A stretch of 64,000 bases of DNA from Tolumonas osonensis (GTDB lineage Bacteria > Pseudomonadota > Gammaproteobacteria > Enterobacterales > Aeromonadaceae). Made by a program: the position numbers and the translations under genes. Where the stretch lies: positions 248,001 to 312,000 of the forward strand of contig NZ_JACHGR010000001.1 of NCBI RefSeq assembly GCF_014202415.1. Reading direction: 5' to 3'. Shown piece by piece: positions 56,439-64,000 of the stretch. The first letter of the stretch is position 1; each line of letters starts with the position of its first letter. The notes under the pieces are model-generated. The model worked only from the letters and a program-made list of their open reading frames with translations, did no database searches and was not told the DNA's origin.

Positions 56439-59400
56439 GTGATGGAACCGGCGGTACCCCAACGACAAGGGATGTATGACCCCGTAAACGAACATGATGC
56501 GTGCGGTGTCGGATTTGTGGCCCACATGAAGGGTCAAAAAAGTCATAGCATTGTCGAACAGGGTTTGTTGATCCTGAAGAACCTCGATCACCGTGGCGCA
56601 GTAGGTGCAGATCCGCTGCAAGGTGATGGCGCTGGTATTCTGATTCAAATCCCTGATCAACTGTATCGCGAGGAACTGGCCAAGCAAGGTATTAACCTGC
56701 CAGTTGCCGGCGAGTACGGCGTTGGTATGGTGTTCCTGCCGCAGGAAGCGGCGTCTCGTCTGGCGTGCCAGGAAGAAATCGAGCGTGCGGTTCGCGGTGA
56801 AGGTCAGATCGTACTGGGCTGGCGCGACGTGCCGGTCAATCGTGACATGCCAATGTCTCCGGCAGTAAAAGCCAAAGAACCGGTGATTCGTCAGATTTTC
56901 GTTGCCCGTGGTCCGGATGTACTGGTGACCGACGCGCTGGAACGCAAACTGTACATTATCCGCAAGCGTGCATCCCATGCGATTCGTGCTCTGAAACTCA
57001 AACACTGTTACGAATTCTACGTGCCGTCATTCTCTGCACGTACCGTGAACTATAAAGGTCTGCTGCTGGCAGATCAGGTCGGCGTTTACTATAACGATCT
57101 GGCCGACCCACGCTGCGATTCAGCACTGGCACTGGTGCACCAGCGTTTCTCCACCAACACCTTCCCGACCTGGGATCTGGCACATCCATTCCGCATGATC
57201 GCGCACAACGGTGAAATCAACACCGTGCGTGGTAACGTAAACTGGATGCGTGCCCGTGAGCGTTCTGTGACCTCGCCGGTTCTGGGTGCAGATCTGGACA
57301 AGGTATGGCCGCTGATTTATCCGGGTCAGTCAGACTCTGCGTCTTTCGATAACGCACTGGAACTGCTGATCATGGGCGGTTACTCCATGGCGCATGCCGT
57401 GATGATGATGATTCCGGAAGCGTGGGAGAAACACTCCCTGATGGACGAAAACCGTCGCGCATTCTATGAATATCATGCAGCCATGATGGAACCATGGGAC
57501 GGCCCGGCTGCGGTTGCGTTCACTGACGGTCGTCAGATTGGTGCAACACTGGACCGTAACGGTCTGCGTCCGGCTCGTTATCTGGTGACTAAAGATGACC
57601 TCGTGGTAATGGCTTCCGAGTCTGGCGTACTGCCAATCGAAGATTCCCGTATCGCGAAAAAATGGCGTCTGCAACCAGGCAAGATGTTCCTGATCGACAT
57701 GGATCAGGGTCGCATCATCGACGATAAAGAACTGAAAGACTCGCTGGCCAACTCCAAGCCTTACCGTGAGTGGTTGAGCAAAGTTCGTATCAATATCGAC
57801 GAAATCCCGGGTGAAGCACAGCCTTTCGACAAGAAAGAATCGATGCTGGATTACCAGCAGGCGTTCGGCTACACCATGGAAGACACCAAGATGCTGCTGG
57901 CACCTATGGCTGAAAATGGCGAAGAAGCCATCGGCTCCATGGGTAACGACTCGGCATTACCGGTTCTGTCCAGCAAAAACAAAACGCTGTACAACTATTT
58001 CCGTCAGTTGTTTGCGCAGGTAACCAACCCGCCAATCGACCCGATCCGTGAAGAAATGGTGATGTCGCTGGTGTCCTTCATTGGTCCGCGTCCTAACCTG
58101 CTGAACAATGCTGACATCAATCCACCAATCCGTCTGGAAGTGGCGCAGCCGATCCTGAATGCAGCGAAGATCGAGAAGATCCGTAACATTCAGCAATACA
58201 CCAACGGCAAATTCCGTTCTCACGAACTGAGCATCTGCTACCCACAGGCGTGGGGCAAAGAAGGTGTTGAAGCCCGTCTGGCCTCTCTGGCGGCAGAAGC
58301 GGAAGATGCAGTACGTGGCGGTGCCAACATCCTGCTGATTTCTGACCGTTGCATTGATCGCGACCATATCGCTATCCCTGCGCTGCTGGCAACTTCTACC
58401 GTGCATCTGCACCTGGTGAAAAAAGGTCTGCGTACCAACACCGGTCTGGTCGTGGAAACCGGTTCTGCCCGTGAAACTCACCACTTCGCTCTGCTGGGTG
58501 GTTACGGTGCTGAAGCTATCCACCCATGGCTGGCGATGGAAACCCTGCGTGAAATGGCAGGCGGCGATGCAGTGAAAGAAGAGAAATACGTTGCCAACTT
58601 CGTTAAAGCTGTTGGCAAAGGCCTGTGCAAAGTCATGTCCAAGATGGGTATCTCCACTTACATGTCTTACACCGGCGCGCAAATCTTCGAAGCTGTTGGT
58701 CTGAAGAAAGCCTTTGTAGACAAATACTTCTCCGGCACACCATCCAAAGTGGAAGGTATCGGCCTGTTCGACGTCGCGGAAGAAGCAATCCGCATGCACG
58801 AAAGCGCCTTCTCTGCTGATCCGGTACTGGAAAACATGCTGGAAACCGGTGGTGAATACGCGTTCCGTACCCGCGGTGAAGATCACATGTGGACGCCGGA
58901 CGCGATCGCCAAGCTGCAGCACTCTACCCGTAGCGGCAAATACGAAAGCTATAAAGAGTACGCGAAGATCATCAACGACCAGACTAAACGTCATCTGACG
59001 CTGCGCGGTCTGTTTGAGATCAAGAAAGCGGCTGAGCCAATTCCGCTGGAAGAAGTTGAATCCGCGAAAGAGATCGTTAAACGTTTCGCAACCGGCGCGA
59101 TGTCACTGGGTTCTATCTCTACCGAAGCACACACTACGCTGGCTGTGGCGATGAACCGTATCGGCGGTAAATCCAACACCGGTGAAGGTGGTGAAGACGC
59201 GAACCGTTTCATTCCGGTCAGCCAGCCAACACTGCTGTCCGAAATTATCGGCAAATCACGTATCGAACGCGATCTGGAACTGCAGGCTGGCGACAGCTTA
59301 CGTTCTGCGATCAAGCAGGTTGCATCAGGTCGTTTCGGTGTCACTACCGAATATCTGGTGAACGCTGATCAGATCCAGATCAAGATGGCTCAGGGTGCTA

Positions 59401-61076
59401 AACCAGGTGAAGGTGGTCAGCTGCCAGGTCACAAGGTTTCCGAATACATCGGCTTCCTGCGTCACTCTGTACCGGGTGTAGGTCTGATTTCTCCGCCGCC
59501 ACACCACGATATTTACTCGATCGAAGATTTGGCTCAGCTGATCCACGATCTGAAAAACGCCAACCCGTCAGCGTCTGTTTCGGTGAAACTGGTGTCTGAA
59601 GTCGGTGTGGGTACTGTTGCTGCGGGTGTATCCAAAGCGAAAGCAGACCACGTGGTTATCGCTGGTCACGATGGTGGTACCGGTGCATCGCCACTGTCAT
59701 CCATCAAGTACGCTGGTTCTCCATGGGAACTGGGTCTGGCTGAAACGCAGCAGACTCTGGTACTGAACCGCCTGCGTGGTCGTATCCGCGTTCAGGTTGA
59801 CGGTCAGATCAAGACCGGCCGTGACGTGATCATCGGCGCCCTGCTGGGTGCGGACGAGTTCGGTTTCGCTACCGCGCCGCTGGTTGTTGAAGGCTGTATC
59901 ATGATGCGTAAATGCCATCTGAACACCTGTCCGGTTGGTGTCGCGACTCAGGATCCTGAACTGCGTAAACGCTTCTCAGGCCAGCCAGAACACGTGGTGA
60001 ACTACTTCTTCTTCGTTGCAGAAGAAGTGCGTGAACTGATGGCTGAGATGGGTATCCGCAACTTTGAAGACCTGATTGGTCGTTCTGACCTGCTGGATAA
60101 ACGTGCCGGTGTTGAACACTGGAAAGCCCAGGGTCTGGATTTCAGCAACGTATTCTATCAGCCAGCTGTTGCTGCTGATGAACCACGTCTGCATGCCGGT
60201 ACTCAGGATCACGCGCTGGAAAAAGCGCTGGATCAGGAGCTGATCAAACTGGCTCAGCCAGCACTGGAAAAAGGCGAAGCCGTTCGTATCGAAGTTCCGG
60301 TGAAAAACATCAACCGTACTGTCGGTACCATGCTGTCAGGTGAAGTGGCTAAACGCTTCGGTGGCGCAGGTCTGCCGGATGACACCATCCATGTGACCCT
60401 GAACGGTACTGCGGGTCAGAGTTTCGCGGCTTTCCTGGCGAAAGGTGTGACACTGGATCTGGTGGGTGAAGGTAACGACTACGTGGGTAAAGGTCTGTCA
60501 GGCGGTCGTATCATCGTTCGCCCGAACGCGAACTTCACCGGCAATACTCACGAAAACACCATCATCGGTAACACCGTCATGTACGGTGCGACTTCTGGTC
60601 ATGCGTATCTGAGCGGTGTGGGTGGCGAACGTTTTGCTGTCCGTAACTCCGGCGCAAGCGCAGTGGTTGAAGGCGTTGGTGACCACGGTTGTGAATACAT
60701 GACTGGCGGTACTGTGGTTGTTCTGGGCCAGACTGGCCGTAACTTCGCTGCAGGTATGTCGGGCGGTATCGCTTACGTACTGGACGAAGACAACACCTTC
60801 GCGACCCGTTGCAACCTGTCCATGGTGACCCTGGAGAAAGTCCTGCCAACCGCAGAACAATCTGCCGCCGAACCATGGCACAACGACCAGAGCGATGAAG
60901 AACATCTGAAAGCGCTGGTAGCACAACATGCTAAATACACTGGCAGCCCGCGCGCGCAAGCGATTCTGGCTGACTGGGATGCTTACCGTGGTAAGTTTGT
61001 AAAAGTTTATCCGAACGAGTATCGCCGTGCTCTGAAGGAAATGACTGCTGCACCGCAGGAAAAGGAGATTGCGTAA
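56439..61076 (+). CDS. gltB: Glutamate synthase (NADPH) large subunit GltB
   Basis: A 1545-residue GOGAT large subunit that makes glutamate from glutamine and 2-oxoglutarate. A short propeptide (about 21 residues) precedes Cys22 of [11 protein letters not shown], the N-terminal nucleophile of the glutaminase domain. Then come the central domain, the FMN/3Fe-4S synthase domain ([18 protein letters not shown] in part, [26 protein letters not shown]) and the C-terminal beta-helix ([33 protein letters not shown]). GTG 56439 is 8 bases after AGGA; ATG 56442 directly following is an alternative. Its stop overlaps gltD by one base. Ribosomal-protein-like codon bias indicates high expression. Confidence 0.97.
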   Translation: MMEPAVPQRQGMYDPVNEHDACGVGFVAHMKGQKSHSIVEQGLLILKNLDHRGAVGADPLQGDGAGILIQIPDQLYREELAKQGINLPVAGEYGVGMVFLPQEAASRLACQEEIERAVRGEGQIVLGWRDVPVNRDMPMSPAVKAKEPVIRQIFVARGPDVLVTDALERKLYIIRKRASHAIRALKLKHCYEFYVPSFSARTVNYKGLLLADQVGVYYNDLADPRCDSALALVHQRFSTNTFPTWDLAHPFRMIAHNGEINTVRGNVNWMRARERSVTSPVLGADLDKVWPLIYPGQSDSASFDNALELLIMGGYSMAHAVMMMIPEAWEKHSLMDENRRAFYEYHAAMMEPWDGPAAVAFTDGRQIGATLDRNGLRPARYLVTKDDLVVMASESGVLPIEDSRIAKKWRLQPGKMFLIDMDQGRIIDDKELKDSLANSKPYREWLSKVRINIDEIPGEAQPFDKKESMLDYQQAFGYTMEDTKMLLAPMAENGEEAIGSMGNDSALPVLSSKNKTLYNYFRQLFAQVTNPPIDPIREEMVMSLVSFIGPRPNLLNNADINPPIRLEVAQPILNAAKIEKIRNIQQYTNGKFRSHELSICYPQAWGKEGVEARLASLAAEAEDAVRGGANILLISDRCIDRDHIAIPALLATSTVHLHLVKKGLRTNTGLVVETGSARETHHFALLGGYGAEAIHPWLAMETLREMAGGDAVKEEKYVANFVKAVGKGLCKVMSKMGISTYMSYTGAQIFEAVGLKKAFVDKYFSGTPSKVEGIGLFDVAEEAIRMHESAFSADPVLENMLETGGEYAFRTRGEDHMWTPDAIAKLQHSTRSGKYESYKEYAKIINDQTKRHLTLRGLFEIKKAAEPIPLEEVESAKEIVKRFATGAMSLGSISTEAHTTLAVAMNRIGGKSNTGEGGEDANRFIPVSQPTLLSEIIGKSRIERDLELQAGDSLRSAIKQVASGRFGVTTEYLVNADQIQIKMAQGAKPGEGGQLPGHKVSEYIGFLRHSVPGVGLISPPPHHDIYSIEDLAQLIHDLKNANPSASVSVKLVSEVGVGTVAAGVSKAKADHVVIAGHDGGTGASPLSSIKYAGSPWELGLAETQQTLVLNRLRGRIRVQVDGQIKTGRDVIIGALLGADEFGFATAPLVVEGCIMMRKCHLNTCPVGVATQDPELRKRFSGQPEHVVNYFFFVAEEVRELMAEMGIRNFEDLIGRSDLLDKRAGVEHWKAQGLDFSNVFYQPAVAADEPRLHAGTQDHALEKALDQELIKLAQPALEKGEAVRIEVPVKNINRTVGTMLSGEVAKRFGGAGLPDDTIHVTLNGTAGQSFAAFLAKGVTLDLVGEGNDYVGKGLSGGRIIVRPNANFTGNTHENTIIGNTVMYGATSGHAYLSGVGGERFAVRNSGASAVVEGVGDHGCEYMTGGTVVVLGQTGRNFAAGMSGGIAYVLDEDNTFATRCNLSMVTLEKVLPTAEQSAAEPWHNDQSDEEHLKALVAQHAKYTGSPRAQAILADWDAYRGKFVKVYPNEYRRALKEMTAAPQEKEIA

Positions 61077-62542
61077 TGGGTAAGCCAACCGGTTTTCTCG
61101 AATTTGAACGCGTGAAGGAACACTACGCTCCTGTTGAAGAACGTGTAAAACATTACGGGGAATTTGTACCGTCTCTGACCGTACAGGAAGCCTCTACCCA
61201 GGGCGCACGCTGCATGGATTGCGGTATCCCGTTCTGTAACAACGGTTGTCCGGTGAATAACATCATTCCTGACTGGAATGATCTGGTGTACCGCGGTAAA
61301 GCCGAGATGGCGATCCGTGTGCTGCACTCCACCAACAACTTCCCAGAATTCACAGGCCGGATTTGTCCGGCCCCTTGTGAAGCGGCCTGTACTCTGGGCA
61401 TCAATGCAGATCCAGTTGGCATCAAGTCAATTGAGCGCTACATCATTGATACCGCATGGGAAAATGGTTGGGTGAAACCTCAGCCAGCAGCCGTTAAAAC
61501 TGGCAAGAAAGTCGCGGTTGTCGGTTCAGGCCCAGCAGGTCTGGCCGCAGCACAGCAGCTGGCCCGTGTGGGTCATGATGTGACTGTGTTTGAAAAGAAC
61601 AGCCGTGTCGGTGGTCTGCTGCGTTACGGTATTCCGGATTTCAAACTGGATAAAAACACCATCGATCGCCGTGCTGCACAAATGGAAGCCGAAGGTGTGG
61701 TATTCAAGACCAGCACTCTGGTTGCGCTGGACAACAACCTGCCTGCGGGCGTGGCTAACGATGCCACAACCGTTGTGACTCCGGCTCAGCTGGACGCAGA
61801 GTTCGACGCAGTCATTCTGGCGGGTGGTTCTGAAACCCCACGTGATCTGCCGGTTCCGGGTCGTGAACTGAACGGTATTCATTTCGCGCTGGAATTCCTG
61901 ATCCCGCAGAACAAAGAAGTCGCTGGTGACGGTGCCAACCCGATCAACGTGAAAGGTAAACACGTTGTGGTGATCGGTGGTGGTGATACCGGTTCTGACT
62001 GTGTGGGTACCTCTAACCGTCACGGTGCTGCTTCTGTGACTCAGCTGGAAGTAATGCCACAGCCGCCAGTGCAGGAAAACAAAGAACTGACCTGGCCATA
62101 CTGGCCACTGAAACTGCGTACCTCTTCTTCTCACGAAGAAGGCTGTGTGCGTGAGTTCGCGGTGTCTACCAAAGAGTTTATCGGTGAAAACGGTAAACTG
62201 ACTGGGCTGAAACTGGTTAAGGTTGAATTCAAAGACGGCAAACTGGTTGAAATTCCAGGTTCCGAATTTGAATTGAAAGCGGATGCTGTCTTCCTGGCAA
62301 TGGGCTTTACCAACCCGCTGGCGAAAGTACTGGATGCTTTCGGCGTGGAAAAAGATGCCCGTGGCAATGCGAAAGCAACCACCGAAGATGAAGGCTGTTA
62401 CGCGACCTCTGTACCTAAAGTGTATGCTGCCGGCGATATCCGCCGCGGTCAGTCACTGGTGGTATGGGCTATCCGTGAAGGCCGTCAGTGTGCTCGTGAA
62501 GTCGATGCATTCCTGATGGGCTCCAGCCTGTTACCTCGCTAA
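61076..62542 (+). CDS. gltD: Glutamate synthase small subunit GltD
   Basis: A 488-residue NADPH-dependent FAD/4Fe-4S subunit that feeds electrons to GltB. N-terminal cysteine clusters [15 protein letters not shown] and [12 protein letters not shown] motif [20 protein letters not shown] motif [12 protein letters not shown] and the C-terminal FAD segment [18 protein letters not shown]. The ATG overlaps the gltB TAA by one base. Confidence 0.97.
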   Translation: MGKPTGFLEFERVKEHYAPVEERVKHYGEFVPSLTVQEASTQGARCMDCGIPFCNNGCPVNNIIPDWNDLVYRGKAEMAIRVLHSTNNFPEFTGRICPAPCEAACTLGINADPVGIKSIERYIIDTAWENGWVKPQPAAVKTGKKVAVVGSGPAGLAAAQQLARVGHDVTVFEKNSRVGGLLRYGIPDFKLDKNTIDRRAAQMEAEGVVFKTSTLVALDNNLPAGVANDATTVVTPAQLDAEFDAVILAGGSETPRDLPVPGRELNGIHFALEFLIPQNKEVAGDGANPINVKGKHVVVIGGGDTGSDCVGTSNRHGAASVTQLEVMPQPPVQENKELTWPYWPLKLRTSSSHEEGCVREFAVSTKEFIGENGKLTGLKLVKVEFKDGKLVEIPGSEFELKADAVFLAMGFTNPLAKVLDAFGVEKDARGNAKATTEDEGCYATSVPKVYAAGDIRRGQSLVVWAIREGRQCAREVDAFLMGSSLLPR

Positions 62543-62558
62543 GCTGTGTCTGATTAGC

Positions 62559-62592
62559 AAAAAAGCCCCGTCCTGATGATGGGGCTTTTTAT
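62559..62592 (+). terminator. Terminator of gltBD
   Basis: AAAAAAGCCCC (62559-62569) pairs with GGGGCTTTTT (62581-62590) around an 11-nt loop; T5 run at the end; 16 bp after gltD. Confidence 0.92.
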
Positions 62593-62635
62593 TTAGTGGT
62601 ACACTGCCTTTTATTTGTATCGGAATACCAGATTT

Positions 62636-63022
62636 ATGCGCTTAACCGTTCATCACTCTCATGATGTTTTGCCGCTGTGGCAGGACAGTCTCGGCAAGTT
62701 ATTAGCTGCCCATCAATTAACCATCGACGCTGCCCATGCCTTGGGTGACTGGCATCTGGCAACGTTCAATGACCGCGTGGTCGGTCTGGCAATTAGTGAA
62801 GGGGATAACTTGCGCTATTTCGCGGTGCGCGATCTGACCCGTCGTCGTGGTATTGGCCGTTATCTGCTGGCGGATACCCTTCGCTGGCTGATCGCACAGG
62901 GGCAACAACAGATCACCATGGATCTCGGAAACGTCGATGCGCAGGAACTGGCTGGTTTGCAGGCTTTTTTACGCCAGGCCGGATTTTATGCCGAAGGTAA
63001 TCAGTGGAAGCTCGGTTTGTGA
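62636..63022 (+). CDS. panM: GNAT protein PanZ/PanM (PanD maturation factor)
   Basis: A 128-residue GNAT-fold protein similar to E. coli PanZ (PanM), which binds acetyl-CoA and triggers self-cleavage of the aspartate decarboxylase PanD to its pyruvoyl form, so controlling beta-alanine and CoA supply. It starts MRLTVHHSHD; the acyl-CoA loop is VRDLTRRRGIGRYLL, very like the E. coli VREVTRRRGVGQYLL. The C-terminus AFLRQAGFYAEGNQWKL is the family end. The ribosome-binding site is weak; a TTG start 7 codons upstream is unlikely. Confidence 0.82.
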   Translation: MRLTVHHSHDVLPLWQDSLGKLLAAHQLTIDAAHALGDWHLATFNDRVVGLAISEGDNLRYFAVRDLTRRRGIGRYLLADTLRWLIAQGQQQITMDLGNVDAQELAGLQAFLRQAGFYAEGNQWKLGL

Positions 63023-63030
63023 TCTTGCTG

Positions 63031-63066
63031 ACTGAACACCAGCGCTGATGTCTGGTGTTCAGTTTG
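63031..63066. terminator. Hairpin between panM and glpX
   Basis: A perfect 12-bp inverted repeat (63031-63042 and 63052-63063) with a 9-nt loop, followed by TTGTTA on the plus strand, lies between convergent stops. It probably ends panM transcription and may protect the glpX 3' end. Confidence 0.7.
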
Positions 63067-63092
63067 TTAAAGCGGCTTAATGCTGATTCAGA

Positions 63093-64000
63093 TTAGAAAA
63101 TAATTTTCTGGATCTGCGGATCTTTACGCTGCAGGTAATGCGTGGAATGAATGCGGCGGATAGTGCGTGACTTACCACGGATCAACAAGGTTTCAGTCGT
63201 AGCCAGCATGCCATCACTGGTAATCCCTTCCAGCAAATCGCCTTTGGTAATACCGGTAACAGAAACGATCACGTTGTCGGTTTTCGCCATATCACGCAGA
63301 GTGAGAACCGCATTCACATCAATACCCATTTTTTCGCAACGAGCTATCTCCTGTGCACCCAGTTCACGGTTTTCCGGTGTATCGCCTTTAACCTGGTGGC
63401 GAGGTAACAAGCGGCCTTGCATATCACCATCCAGCGCACGTACAGTCGCAGCGGAGATCACGCCTTCCGGTGCACCACCGATGCAATACAGCATATCGAT
63501 TTCGTTATCTGGCAGGCAGGTCAGCATAGATGCGGCAACATCACCATCCGGGATCGCAAACACACGCACGCCCATGTCCTGCATTTCTTTGATGGCAGCT
63601 TCATGGCGTGGTTTCGCCAGCGTGATAACACTCAGACGATGTAATGGCTTATCCAGTGCACGAGCGACCGCAATGATATTTTCCGCCAGTGGGCGATTCA
63701 GATCGATAGCCCCTTTGGCTTTCGGGCCAACGATCAGTTTTTCCATATACATGTCTGGTGCTTTCAGGAACGAACCTTTGTCACCGGCAGCCAGCACAGC
63801 CACAGCATTGTTCTGACCCATGGCCGTCATGCGGGTACCATCAATCGGATCGACCGCAATATCCACCCCATCCCCACCGCAACCAACTTTTTCACCGATA
63901 TACAGCATTGGCGCTTCATCGATTTCACCCTCACCGATCACAATCTCGCCATCAATTTCAATCTGGTTCAGTACAAAGCGCATCGCTTCAACGGCAGCAC
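63093..64000 (-). CDS. glpX: Class II fructose-1,6-bisphosphatase GlpX (5' truncated by window)
   Basis: About 301 C-terminal residues of GlpX; the frame runs open to base 64000 (reading AAVEAMRFVLNQ), so roughly 35 N-terminal residues lie outside. GlpX hydrolyses fructose-1,6-bisphosphate in gluconeogenesis, with Mn2+. Metal and phosphate motifs seen: IVIGEGEIDEAPML, AVDPIDGTRM, FAIPDGDVAAS, IGGAPEGVISAA and RGKSRTIRRI. The internal Met at 63983 is not the start. Confidence 0.95.
   Translation of the reverse strand, partial: AAVEAMRFVLNQIEIDGEIVIGEGEIDEAPMLYIGEKVGCGGDGVDIAVDPIDGTRMTAMGQNNAVAVLAAGDKGSFLKAPDMYMEKLIVGPKAKGAIDLNRPLAENIIAVARALDKPLHRLSVITLAKPRHEAAIKEMQDMGVRVFAIPDGDVAASMLTCLPDNEIDMLYCIGGAPEGVISAATVRALDGDMQGRLLPRHQVKGDTPENRELGAQEIARCEKMGIDVNAVLTLRDMAKTDNVIVSVTGITKGDLLEGITSDGMLATTETLLIRGKSRTIRRIHSTHYLQRKDPQIQKIIF

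Noticed and set aside
57957-58994. 345-codon open frame antisense to gltB
   Set aside because: It is fully inside the well-conserved gltB; the composition (Phe, His, Arg, Gln) is that of an antisense shadow of strongly codon-biased genes.
1-64000. CRISPR arrays, insertion sequences, prophage, integrons, tRNA or rRNA genes
   Set aside because: I saw no regularly spaced repeats, transposase, integrase, att-like repeats or tRNA/rRNA sequences. A tRNA search program would be needed to exclude a tRNA in the few gaps with certainty.

Overview
The window reads as chromosomal core DNA of a Gram-negative gammaproteobacterium. The evidence is a complete mra/dcw cell-wall and division cluster, the meso-diaminopimelate type of MurE, LpxC, SecB, NfuA, Syd, TruC/YqcC and RlmM/GcvA, all close to their Escherichia coli counterparts. 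The pilABCD-coaE-yacG order next to mutT/secA and the Aeromonas-like pilin suggest Aeromonadales (Aeromonas/Tolumonas relatives); that placement is inference from gene order and remembered protein similarity. I see no rRNA, tRNA, insertion sequence, prophage or CRISPR array. About 57 genes are supported, and almost every one belongs to a known family.

Layout. 1-6.0 kb (+): end of purD, then the type IV pilus genes pilA, pilB, pilC, pilD, followed by coaE and yacG. 6.0-26.3 kb (-): mutT, secA, lpxC and the dcw cluster, transcribed mraZ-rsmH-ftsL-ftsI-murE-murF-mraY-murD-ftsW-murG-murC-ftsQ-ftsA-ftsZ-lpxC-secA-mutT. There is no ddl between murC and ftsQ. Three MraZ-type boxes lie upstream of mraZ. 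26.6-29.4 kb (+): greB and tex. 29.5-33.5 kb: bioH (-) is separated from gntX/comF and nfuA (+) by an inserted amtB with a sigma-54 promoter. 33.6-35.6 kb (-): yibN-type rhodanese, secB, gpsA. 35.8-38.6 kb (+): gpmM, envC.

38.7-45.2 kb (+) is a nitrogen-oxide block: hcp, hcr, nirB, nirD, nirC, apparently one transcription unit. It joins the hybrid-cluster NO/hydroxylamine-stress pair to cytoplasmic nitrite reduction and nitrite transport. 45.4-45.8 kb holds an unrecognised small gene behind a sigma-S-like promoter. 45.8-56 kb is syntenic with the E. coli truC-yqcC-queF-syd-ppnN-xni-rlmM-gcvA region, with three poorly characterised genes: a DUF3301 protein, a small coiled-coil protein, and a large TPR protein with a degenerate GGDEF-like end. 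56-62.5 kb (+): gltB-gltD behind a 0.5 kb AT-rich leader that contains an intrinsic terminator. The window closes with panZ/panM (+) and a 5'-truncated glpX (-).

How it fits together: two themes stand out beside housekeeping. One is envelope growth and division. The other is nitrogen metabolism: ammonium uptake (amtB), nitrite to ammonium (nirBDC) and ammonium assimilation (gltBD), with sigma-54/NtrC-like signals at amtB, a sigma-54-like element at hcp and an NtrC-like palindrome before gltB. I found no clearly novel multi-gene system. The most interesting leads are regulatory: the gltB leader terminator, the hcp-hcr-nirBDC arrangement and the amtB insertion. The degenerate GGDEF-like TPR protein is the best protein-level lead.
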